Assembly (NCBI GenBank): GCA_002897115.2
Contig: BCIH01000007.1
Span: 483,416 to 547,415 of the forward strand
Length of the DNA: 64,000 nucleotides
Origin: Prototheca cutis
Taxonomy: Eukaryota; Chlorophyta; Trebouxiophyceae; Chlorellales; Chlorellaceae
Direction of reading: 5' to 3'
The notes under the pieces are model-generated. The model had not been told where the DNA came from. It searched no databases and saw only the letters and a list, made by a program, of their open reading frames with translations. This document shows, in pieces, positions 37,910 through 48,417 of the stretch (position 1 is the stretch's first letter; each line of letters opens with the position of its first letter). A program made the translations under genes and the position numbers.

Positions 37910-40900
37910 ATGGCCGAGGGCCTGCTTGCAGCGGTCCGGTCGGGCTCCCTGCATGTCTTGGAACGGGTCCTGGAGTCTGAGAAGTGCCGAGATGAGATCA
38001 ACAGGTGTGGGGGGGATCTGGAGTCAGAGAAGGGTTTTTGAAGTTCTCGCCAGCAGCAAACAGACGGACCGGGGTTGTGCAGTCATGTGGGCGCTCGCCT
38101 CCGCGACACGTCCATGCGCTTGGCCCTGGACACGTGAATGCCCGTTATCATGCCCACATCATGTCGTCGCAGGCTGAATGCGGCCGGGCAGACAGCATTG
38201 CACCAGGCGGTAAGCAGGTTTTTTTGGGGGTGGGAGGAGTGACCGTTGGCCTTTCAGAATTTGAGGGAGCAGTCTCATGTTCTTGGTGCTCGTCTTTCTT
38301 TGTGCACGATCCAGGCATCTGCTTGTTTGAATGCCTGTGTATCGTCGAAGCCAGAGTTCCACCCGCTCACATGCCCTCCTTCCAACTGCCACTATCGCCG
38401 CAGGTGTGGTGCCAGAGTGCTGAGGCAGTGGAGCTCCTGCTGGCGGCGGGCGCCGATCCTGCCGTCTGTGATGGCGAGTCGGGTTGGACGCCCCTGCACG
38501 CCGCGCTGCACCGGCTGGACCTTGCCTGCGCGGCGGCGCTGCTGGCCGGTGGCGCCAGCTTGGCTGCGGGTGACCCACATGGTCGAACGCCGCTAGACGT
38601 CGTGCCTCGCGAGCTCGGCGACGTTTGTTCAGGGAGCATTTCTGTTTTGACGCCGGGGGCATCGCATGGTGTGGGTGACGTGTCTCATCGCCGTGGTGGT
38701 CCCAGAACAATTGCGACAGCCTCTCCCGAGAAGGCGCTTGGCAGCCTGGGTTCTTGCCTGCGTGCCTGGGGCAACGGCGCCAACTACGCGCTGGGCACCG
38801 GGTGCGTGGGCATCCAGGAGGACCCCGGAGCGGTTGAGGCGCTGAGCAGTACCGGCGCGGACGCTGGACCTCGAATTATCGCTGTCGCTGCAGGCAAGTT
38901 CCACTCTGCGGCCGTGGACTCTGACGGTGGCGCGTGGACATGGGGCTGGGGCTGGGGCGGGCGACTGGGGCACGCTCACGCCCACGGTGCGGCGGCCACG
39001 TGCGCGGTGCTGGCCCCGGAGCGCCTTTCCATGGGCGGCCGCGTCCGAGTTGTGCGCGTGGCGGCGGCCAAGCACCACACCCTGCTCGTCGGCTCGGGGG
39101 GGGAGGTCTGGGCCATGGGCTCAAACCGTCACGGTCAGCTGGGCAACGGGGCGCCGGACACCACGGCCACACCCCGCCGAATCGCCGCGCTGCGAGGTGT
39201 TCGCGTTGTCGACGCCGCCGCCGCCAACAAGCACTCTGCTGTCGTCACCATGACGGGAGAGGTGCTGACGTGGGGGTGCAACTCCCTGGGCCAGCTGGGC
39301 TATGGCGACGGCGGGGGTGGGGGTGGGCCGCCCCAGGCAGCCCCCAGGCGGGTTGACGCCCTGCGTGGCCGCCGGGTCGTCGCGGTCGCCGCGGCCAAGC
39401 GCCACACGCTGGCCCTCACTGCCGATGGCGAAGTCTACACCTGGGGTGTGTGTGTGTTTTGGGTGTTGTATGGTGGGTGGANGTTGTGACTCTTGGGAAC
39501 AGGGGTCAATCGCGGCGCACTCGGTGCAGTGCCTGTTCGGGGCAGCACCTTGCCGGGTGCAGCAGCAAGTGTGATGAGACGCGCTCTTCCACGCTCCGAC
39601 ATTGAAATTCCTCGTCACATATTACAGGCCACTGCGGCGTATCGCCGCGACGTGTAGCGCTTGCTGGGGTGCGGGATGTGCTCGCACCCGAGAGCGGTCT
39701 TGGTAGCGGTGCAGCCGGCGGCACTTCCACCGGTGCATGCCAAACAGCAACAGCAGCGCCGCTGCATTTCCATCGGGGCCACGACGCGGCGATGCGGCCC
39801 GTGGCCGTTGCTGTGGCCGCCGGCGCGGCGCACTCCACGGCGCTGACGTCGGCGGGGGTGGCGCTGACCTGGCGCAGCGCCGATCCGGCATTAGCCGTGG
39901 CTGAAGTGGATTTACAAGGTCGTGCGGCCACGGCTGTGGCTGCGGGCAAGTACCGCACGGCCGTCGCCACGCGCGACGGTGCGGTCTTTTGCTGGGAAGG
40001 CCGTGCTGATTACTTCCCGGGCCGTCGTGGCGGCTCGGGGGGGACGAGGAGCGCTCCCTCGGGGAGTGCCGCCGGTGCGCCGAGGAGCACGTCGTTCCGT
40101 AACGCCGCAGGAATGCCGGCGACGGCGGAGAGACCGAAAGCCATCGCCATCACGCCGGCGCGAGGCGTCCGCACGGGCGTCGCCGGAGGCACCGGTTCCC
40201 CGACCGTCGGCTCACCACGGGTGCTGGGCAGCAGCCCAAACGGCGGCGGCCTGGGCCGTAGCCCGGCCAGCGCTTCCCGCGGAGGTGGTCGACACGGCAG
40301 CGCGGGATCGGCCACGCCGCATGCTGGCTCGGTACACTTGGAGCGCTGGGCCGCCAGCCGGCTGAGTGGTACCGCTGCCGGTGGTACTACCAATACCGTC
40401 AGCAGCAGCGCATCTAACAACGGCACCACCGGCGCGGTGCCGGGGACGAAGCGGATCGTGATTGGCGCGGTGCCGCCAAAGGCGCGGCGACCGGCCTTGA
40501 CACGAGGCGGTGGCGGTGGAATCCCGCTGCCACCGCAGACGGCGCCGTTGGGAGCGCCACCTGGGCCGACGACGGCCACCTCGGATGTGGAGCCTGAGTG
40601 GATGTCGGGGTCGACGGTGCTCGTCCCGGAACGCGTGCCCGGGCTCTACGGCGTGACCGCGGTAGCCGTGGGCGAGAAGCACACGCTGGCGCTGCAGGAG
40701 TGGCGGGTGGACCCACCGCCGGGCCTGCTGCCCCCGATTCCCTGGCTTGTTTCGGGGAATGCAGCAGCCGTGCGGCGCGCTTCCGGCGCCCGACGCAGCG
40801 GCGCAGGCCGTGCCTCTGATGATGAGACGAGCAGCAGTAGCAGCAGCAGCGACGAAGAAAACAGCAGCAATGATGAGGTCCCGGAGGAAGCTTCTCGATT

Positions 40901-43465
40901 GGAGGAGTCAGTTGGAACCCGGGTCGCCCTGGAAGCAGCGCACGGTAGTCCAGTTCCACCGGGCATTCCCAGCGATGACGACATTGCGATTACGGCTGCC
41001 GCGGCACTCGCTGGACTGGAGCTTGATTTCGTCGGCGCCGGCACGGGTTTGTTTGCAGGGTTTAATGGCGCTCGTTCCTCGGCAGCGCTGCCCGGGGGCT
41101 CGCTTGCGAGGAGCGCCGCCACGACCAGCGGGTATCCCGGGCCCTCGACTGGGCTCCCAGGCACCGTTAGAAACTCCGGCGGCAGCTCTGCCGTGGGCCC
41201 GCCGTCGCTGCAGCAGCTGTGCGAGGCGGCGGTGGCTCGGTTCGCGGTGACCCCTCGCAGCGCACTGCGTGCCCTGCGCCTCGCCGACGTGGCCGCCGCA
41301 CCGGGGCTGCGGGCGTATGCCGCCGCTGCCGCCCTGGCTGCGCCCCGCCTGGCGCTCGCCGAGGATCCCGCCGCGCTGTCCGAGCTGCCCCGGCATGTCT
41401 GCGTGTGGCTGGCCGAGGTTGCTGGGCGTGCTATTATGATGGGACATGGCGAGGCAGCGTTGGCAGGGACTGCCGAGGTGTCGCAGGACGCAGCAGCGTC
41501 AACAAGCACAACGACGGCGACAAGTGCGTGGTGGCCGTGGGCGAGTGCCCGGGGTTCCGCGGCTGAAGCGGCTCGAACAGCCCGGACGCGCGGCGTTGGT
41601 GGCAGTGGCGTAGGTGCTGCGGGCGAGAACAACGCTGCCGCGGCTCTGTCCTCGTCGTCTGCCCCAGCCACACTCCACCGTCCGGGGGCTTCGCCGCCGA
41701 GTTTCCGGGCATGCGAGGACGTGCTGGAGGCCGCCGCCCGAACACGGATGGCGCGGACGTTGGCGAAGAAAGCACAGCAGGCGGCGGCGCTGGCAGAGCG
41801 GGCGGCGGCAGGCCAACGCCTGGACGCACAGCAGGCGGCCAAACTGGCAGCTGCGCCGTGCTACGAGGCCGCGGCCGCCGCGCTGGCCGCAGGCGTTCCT
41901 CTCGCCGAGGCCCGCGCCATCTTGCGGGCAGGCGACGGCGATGCCGCTGGGCGCGGTGATGGCGACGACGGCGGGGGCACCATCAAGGGCAAGCTTGCTG
42001 CAGAGCGTGATGCAACAGTCCACCAAAAGGGCAAGACTCTCGTGACTCCCGCTTCTTCTCAGATCGACGGAGGCGCTTCCACCTCGAATGCAGTCATTGC
42101 CGACCGAGTCGCCGAACAGCAGCAGCAGCAGAGCCGTCAGTCGCGGCGCCGGCGGCGGAGGCAGGGCGAGGGGAATGGTGCCTCGCCGACAGCACCGGTT
42201 GCGGACCACAGCGATGACTTGGGGCCGGCGTCTGCCCACACCTCAGCGCAGCCGCACGAGATCCACATCGGGTTTGAGGCTCCGTGCGGCGCACGCGTCG
42301 CGGCGGCACGGGTGACCAGTGCCATGGCCGCATCCAAGGGTGCGACGACGAGCACCCAGGCTCGTGTGGCCGTGGAGCAGGTGCGGACGCCCGCCNNCTC
42401 TTTCCAGGCTGGCAACGGGGCCCAGAAAGCGTGCTCGGCCTCCAAATCTGCGTCACAGCGCCGAGGTGTGTCTCATAGTGTGCCGTTGCACTGCTTTGTT
42501 CTTTTGGGGGGGGGGGGGCATTGGTGGTGTTGTGAGGAATGAGGAACAGATATGCGATGAGCGACGTCGGTCTGGGCATGGGGCCGGAGGGGTGTTGACC
42601 CCATCCGGCGAGCCTATCGAGCACTGCAAACCGCAGACGACTCGGGAAGCCTTAGGGACCACTATCATTGCAAGCCATTCCATCCAATTCAGTCCCGCAT
42701 CCGAAACAAACAATCAACCCTGCAGGTGGATTGTCCATGTTCCTCAAGGGTGGGCTGGACGTCCCGGCGGGCCCTGGCCGCGACCCGGGCCCTCCCCTGC
42801 CAGGGTTTAGTGCCGGCGGGCCCGCCTGGGGAGGCAAGGGCACACAGTCGGGGCGCGGCGCTGCAGTGGCGGGGACGTCGATGCCACTGCTGCATGACGT
42901 TCCGTTGCCGGTGATGTCCTCACCAGTTCAGGGCGCCACGGGTGCGCACCAGAACAGCCAGCACCAGCAGCAGGCGCAGCAGCAGCACTCTGTGCCGCAG
43001 CGTCGACCATCGCACCGCCAGCAGGCTTCCTCCCCCTCAGGACCCGCCGGCATGCGGGTATCGTTATCAGATTTCCTGGCGCCACCTCAGCGTTCCAGCG
43101 GCAGCACGGCGTCATCGGCCTGGCGCGTGGACCCGAAACTGGCCGGCGCAGCTTCCCAGGGACCCTGTCTGCAGACCATTCTGGAAGAGCAGCGCGCCGC
43201 TGCAGTGGCGCTGGCCCCGGGAGGAAAGACCGGCAGCGGGGCCGGCGGCAGCTGTGTCCCCGGATCATCGCCGGGCGGGCAACCGCAGAACCGGTGGTAC
43301 GTGCCAGACTCGGCCCGTCTGCCGGTACGCTCGTTGGAAGCCATTCAGAAAGAGGAAATCGCCATGGGCGAACTCAGCCGGCTCTATGGAGCGGGCAACG
43401 TCCGCCTGGCAGGATCGACCAGCGTGCCGGGGCCCAGGCAGAACCCTCGGCCCGGGCCACTGTGA
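37910..43465 (+). CDS. Very large ankyrin-repeat/RCC1-repeat protein (IBtk-like)
   Basis: Five exons (37910-38004, 38173-38209, 38404-39445, 39628-42465, 42726-43465) give about 1583 residues. Domain order: ankyrin repeats (LNAAGQTALHQA, then SAEAVELLLAAGADPAVCD, SGWTPLHAALHRLDLACAAA, HGRTPLDV). Next come RCC1 repeats (SCLRAWGNGANYALGTG, VAAGKFHSAAVDSDGGAWTW, VWAMGSNRHGQLG, VLTWGCNSLGQLGYGD, VAVAAGAAHSTALTSAG, VGEKHTLALQEWRVDPPPGLLP). A helical BTB/BACK-like part follows (RFAVTPRSALRALRLADVAA), then long Ala/Ser/Glu low complexity, and near the end GGLSMFLKGGLD and QTILEEQRAAAVALAP. This order matches plant ankyrin-RCC1 proteins and animal IBtk; in animals IBtk binds Btk and acts with Cul3. 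Ser/Asp-acidic runs sit near residues coded by 40820-40890. Two Ns at 42396-42397 leave length there slightly uncertain. Exon 2 is only 37 bases. Confidence 0.88.
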
Positions 43466-44344
43466 TGTGGCGGCAGGACGTGCCCTCATCTTGGCTCATG
43501 GCTGATCCAGCTCCATTGCTTGGGGCGGGGGCCTGAAAATATGGCGATTTCTGGGGACTTTTTGCTGCCTTTTGTGACGTGACATCCCTGGGCTGGTTGC
43601 AGGAAAGCGGTGGTCTTGGCCTTGTGATGGTGCCGCTGCCACTGAGCCACATGCTTCCTTCCCATCAGGTGTTTGCTGCCTGCTCCCCCCCCCGCTGGCT
43701 AAATACGTGTATGAATGAATGCCGGCTGGTTTTGTGCCTGGGGATAGGNCCGTATGCGTGGCAGGCGCCACCCCTGCTGGGGCCCATTTTGTTCCGGCGG
43801 GGACCAGCATGACCCCTCCTCCTTCCGCTTGTGCCGCGCAGCCATTTTCCTTCCTCAAATGACGACTCCCCATGCCTGGTTTGCGGCAGCTCCTGTGCTG
43901 TGAGTCGGTCGAAACTGCCCCTGACCCTTTTTGATTGTTGCCTTTTGTTCGTGTGTGCAGAGTTGTACTGATGAGGGAGTCTTCGTTTGTATTCCCTTCC
44001 GTGACTGTGGTCCCGAGGCTGGGGGCGGCAAACCTTCAAAAATAAGAGCTGTAATAACCAGCACATCCTCAAGGGGGGAGGCAGAGACCCCAAGGGCGAC
44101 CTCATACAAGGGGATGGCGTTCCTGGGACCCCAGCCCTGTTCTGGTCCTGCGTTGTGAGCCCTGATCCAAGCACCGTTCGCAACCGACATAATTTTCTCG
44201 CGTACGCAACCAGTCCTGCAGCACGAAACGGGTGCTTACAAGCAATGAAACTCTAGTGATACTGTGACATGAGCACAAGCTGCAACTCGCTTGCATAACG
44301 TTGCTATCTGTAGCGCCCCTGGCCAGCCAGCAGCACTGATCAGA
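43466..44344. other. Intergenic region, no gene seen
   Basis: This is about 880 bases between two forward genes. It is AT-richer than the coding parts. No conserved ORF, tRNA or repeat is recognised. Confidence 0.5.
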
Positions 44345-45868
44345 ATGATTTCGAGACTGGCGCTCGCCGCGTTGTTCCTGCCGCTCCTCTCGGTCTCATG
44401 CTTGGATAAGACGGCACTTATCATTGTAGACATGCAGCGATGCTTCATGGACGACGGCCCCGGTGAGTGTGGCAGATGCTCGTGATGTGGTGCTGGGGTC
44501 ATTAGGGTTTGTTCTTTGTGGGGGTGGTCAGGAGGATCGATTTCCTTGTTTGCCATCAACAGAGTATAGGCTGCTCACGGCTTGAAGATACGAATCGGCA
44601 TTACCCAACCCCATCACCTATTGTTGGACCTCCACATGCCGTGCAGTCCCAGTAAAAGGTGCTCAAGCTCTGGTGCCCATCATCAACAAGCTTGCGGACA
44701 AGGGGGACTGGCCCTGGGATTATGTCGTGTCTACACAGGATTGGCATCCAGAGGTGCGGTAGCCCAGGTGCCATGCTTGCGGCTGTCTTTTGTTGTGTTG
44801 AACAAGCATGGCTAGAATTCATGAAGAGCGTGGGGTGGCATTGGAGGAACCATCGTGTCGTCACCGTTACTGGTCCACATAACATGCTGGGGTGCAGAGG
44901 CGCCTGCACCACAACGATGACCACATGACACTGCATCCCTCCCTGGTCCTGCGTTCCTGAATCGCCAATGCTGTCGCCAATGCAGGACCACATTTCCTTC
45001 TCGACCAGTCATCCAGGGAGCAAGGTGGGGGATACCGTGCAGCAGTGCGTCCCCCCCGCGGGCTGCCTGAACGTGACCGTGTTCAATCCGCACTGCATCG
45101 CAGACACCTCTGACGCCGATTTTGCCGGTACAAACATGTGCTGTGCTGTGGGCAGTGCTTTTGATCTCGTGGGGAGACCTGCATGACGTTGGGACGCCCA
45201 GATCAGGACCTCAGGCGGTGCATCCCTTGTTTGGCGGGTGCAGGTGGGTGCCCGACTACAGTTTGCCTGCCTAGCAGCCAGTCCCGACACAGACCCAATA
45301 ATCCCCCCAGTAATGACAACAACCCCCCTTCCCGACAACAACTCTCCACCACGGTATAGACGGACTGGAGGTGCGGCGGATCGACTGGCGTGTGCGCAAG
45401 GGGAAAAACAGCAGTGTGGAGGCTTATAGCGGGATGTACGAGCTGGGCCGCGTGTCTCCGACGGGCCTGTCGGCCGCGCTGAAGAGGCACAGCGTGCACA
45501 GCGTGGCGGTTGTCGGCGTGGCAACCGACTACTGCGTCCTGCACACGGTGCTGGACGCACTACAAGACGGGTTTCGCGTGTTTGTCCCCGTGGACGCCGT
45601 GGCCGGTGTGAGTGCTGAGGGGACAACGCAAGCCTTGGAGCGCATGCGGGCGGCGGGCGCCGTGCTGACCACTGCCGCCGATCCCATGCCCGGAATCTCA
45701 CCCCTCGCTGTGGCCCGAGGNGGCCTGGGGTCCATGGTGGGAGAGGCGTGGGGTAGGGTTGCTGTGTGGGCCAGTACAGCACGCGAGTCTGCCGCTGCAG
45801 TGTTTGATCAATGGCGCGGCGGCGTTGAGCGGTCGCCCGCAGCGACCTCCCAGACCGAGGAACTCTAG
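44345..45868 (+). CDS. Nicotinamidase/isochorismatase-family hydrolase with signal peptide
   Basis: This is a cysteine hydrolase of the isochorismatase fold, most like nicotinamidase (PncA/PNC1), which turns nicotinamide into nicotinate for NAD salvage. Exons 44345-44462, 44653-44753, 44986-45127 and 45360-45868 encode 289 residues. The first 19 residues (MISRLALAALFLPLLSVSC) form a hydrophobic signal sequence, unusual for a cytosolic or nuclear enzyme class. The catalytic triad is visible: Asp in ALIIVDMQRCF, Lys in DWRVRKGKNSS and Cys in VATDYCVLHTV. The metal-binding set is STQDWHPEDHISF (Asp, His, His). A Cys-rich insert lies around QQCVPPAGCLNV. The C-terminus extends about 60 residues past the core and holds one undetermined residue (N at 45721). 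Substrate is inferred. Extracellular, ER or vacuolar location is suggested by the leader. Confidence 0.82.
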
Positions 45869-46040
45869 CAACAAACAAAATCGACCCCTCTCCTCCCCCT
45901 TTTTTGTCTGATTGGATGGTAATGCGTCCGATGACAAACCCTAATGAATTTCTCCCATAACTCTTGTGTGCTTGTTAACAGTTGGAGGAGACGTGAGCAG
46001 ACAGGCAGTGCACTCAAAAAAATCGACGGTTGCACACGAC

Positions 46041-47987
46041 TCAAGAGCCCTCCTTGTTTTCATGTGTCGCAGCAGCAGCTGGGGTGGCATCGACAGCTGG
46101 GTGCTGAACAACCGCTGCTGGACCGGCATCTGTTGGCGGGTTGGTGACTGCACTGGGCCCTGCACCGGGCTCCTGACCTCTCTTCCTCCTGCAAAGGGTA
46201 TTCCCAGTCAGGCAGTAGGGTCGAATGAATGCACAGTGTAGCAAACCCAACAAACTGCCTCTCTCCACACAGTCCCCACTCGGGAACAATCGACACCTGA
46301 TGCTCACGCACTTTCCAGCAGCAGAGGTGGACTCTGCAGCAGCAGCACGGGCTGCGGCCCGAGCGGCGTCCCGGGTGGCTTTGAGAGAGGCCTTTTCAGC
46401 CTCTCGTTTTTGTCTCGCAGTCTCACGCTCCAATTCCCGCTGCCGTGCCACCGCCTCACGTGCTTCCCGCTCCTCCTGTGGATTGGCGGCAGAGAGTGGA
46501 CATATTTTATTGCTAGCTTTTTTGGGGCCCTGCTGCCCGGGTTGCTGCTGCCTCAGCGTGCATGCCATCCACAACTCACCCGCGCCTTGCGCTCTCGTTC
46601 AGCGGCGGCTTGCTGGTTCAGAGCGGCAACTGTGGAAATGTCGAGCGTCGCCGTCTTGCGTGGGCCATGTGACTGCCCGGCTGCAGTGGCCGGACCAGGC
46701 CCAAAACCGGGGCCCGGCCGGGGGCGGGTGCCACCAACCGAGACCGAGGGGCGGCTGATGAAGATGTCGCCGGGGTCACGGGCAGCCGGCCGGGCCGTCG
46801 CCGAAGGCGGGCCCATCCGCGGACCTGGGCATAATGTGGTGGTGGTGAGCGGTTATGAGGGCGACGCGTTGCAGTACAACCGGCTTCGACAGGTGCTCCT
46901 CGGGGTCTGCACTTAGTGCAGTAAGTACGAGTGCCCGGATTACAAAAGAAACCTCCACACCTGGAGTGATGCTCCCCAGCCGTCCATGAGAATGGGGAGC
47001 ACCAGGGTTTCCAAGCGCCCCGTCCCTGCTTGCGGTGGCCTGCCCGCCCTGCGGGGGTGCGCGATGGCGAAAGTGGCGGTGCGGGGGGGGCGACAGGGCC
47101 GCCTCACTCACGCCCCGCTGTCGGAGGAGGTCGGGATGCAAGTACAGCTCCTGCAGGCCGGGGACGCACGGTATGTGCCCTGACTGTCCTTTTGTTGCAA
47201 AGCCGCTGAACAACGACAACGGCCATCAGAAAGAGCGGGAGGGTAAACAAACGCAGAGACAGGCCCCAGCAACACTCTTTTGCTTATAAATGCACCTCCT
47301 GCGGCCGATATATTGCTGGGTCTGTCGCATCCACGGCAGCCTGCAGCTCCCGGAGCGTCTTGTCCACCTGTGGGGTGAAATTCAAATCACCCATCTATAA
47401 TTCCGGACATGGACGACGCCGGGCCAGTGCGTAGCCCGTGTAACAGCACCATCTGTCAAAGCACTGATAGCGTAGCAGCCCAACATTCCGCGCACCAGCT
47501 TAAACTTGTGGCTGGCGGTTACCAGGTCCAGCCGCCCTCGGTAGCCATCCACCAGGTGGGCCATGAACCGCACCCATTCGTCCCTGGATTAATAAGCAGT
47601 CGATGCGGACAGATGGTATAGGATCAATGTCCGAGCACATATGTAAAACACGCGCGCGCGCGCGCGCGCGCGCGCGCGCGAAGTGAACATCTCTGGCCAT
47701 CACATCAGGCCCGCCACTTCAGGCTGCATGCACCACCACAGTGCACACCTGTCGGCGGTGCCCGTCTTGAGCATGGCATGCAAGGCGGGCATGAGGAGCT
47801 CCCTCTCCTGCCTGTCCATGGTCAGGGGTGCCATGAGCAGCCTGGTCTTGACCATGGTGTCGAGATCCACCCATCTGTCTGTCAGGTACTCCAGCACGGA
47901 GGGGGTGAGCATGCCCGCCACGCCAGGGGCACTCCAGTCCCCAGACAGCTTGGAGGAAATGTGCAGGGTCAAATCCCGAGCCGCCAT
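46041..47987 (-). CDS. NELFA: Negative elongation factor A-like protein
   Basis: In animals NELF-A is the NELF subunit that, with DSIF, holds RNA polymerase II in promoter-proximal pausing. Exons, leftward: 47987-47749, 47583-47523, 47367-47296, 47150-46961, 46824-46580, 46475-46312 and 46188-46041, 372 residues. The N-terminal domain parallels animal NELF-A in order: LHISSKLSGDWSAPGVAGML, then LDTMVKTRLLMAPLTMDRQE, ALHAMLKTGTADRDEWVRFM, GYRGRLDL, KTLRELQAAVD, PQEELYLHPDLL and ALSPPPHRHF. A short motif, KTATLDISTVAALN, resembles the animal KLLDISELD motif. The C-terminus is a charged Arg/Ala/Glu helix then Ala/Pro-rich. All exon phases agree; the exon 4 donor is the least certain. Similarity is moderate and judged from memory, so a profile search is decisive. 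Confidence 0.7.
47651..47680. repeat. (CG)15 alternating tract in NELF-A-like intron 1
   Basis: There are fifteen CG dinucleotides in a row, in the first intron of the NELF-A-like gene. The tract is capable of Z-DNA or hairpin formation. Confidence 0.9.
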
Positions 47988-48417
47988 GACCCGCTTGATC
48001 CGTGGCTTCTGTGGCTAGCAGCTTGCTTGTGTCAGAGGTTGGCAGCAATCCAGCTGGGCCGTGCGCCTCTTGAGGGCACTCTCCCGATACAAGCCCATGA
48101 ACCGCTCGGATAATCTCATCCCCTGTCAGGACATCATTGAATGCTGTGAGATCGACCTTGTATTTTGCAAGCTATAAACACCACCGGCCCATCATGTGCC
48201 GTATGCCTGGTTGCCATCTTCTGTAACTTTTCGACGCAATATGAGCGCCGCGAATTTTTGCGATCGTTCGCTTGCCTGATGTGAGCCGCACAAGGCCACA
48301 GCTCATGGAGTCGCAGCAGAGATTGTTACAGCCGTCGCCCTCCAGTCATCAGGCACTCACTCGACAACTCTGTCATACTCAAAGAAACGCTGCAATAACT
48401 GCAACGCCCCTCCCTCT

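Noticed and set aside
40646..41842. 400-codon reverse open frame
   Set aside because: It is antisense to the ankyrin-RCC1 exon. Its composition is explained by high GC at third positions.
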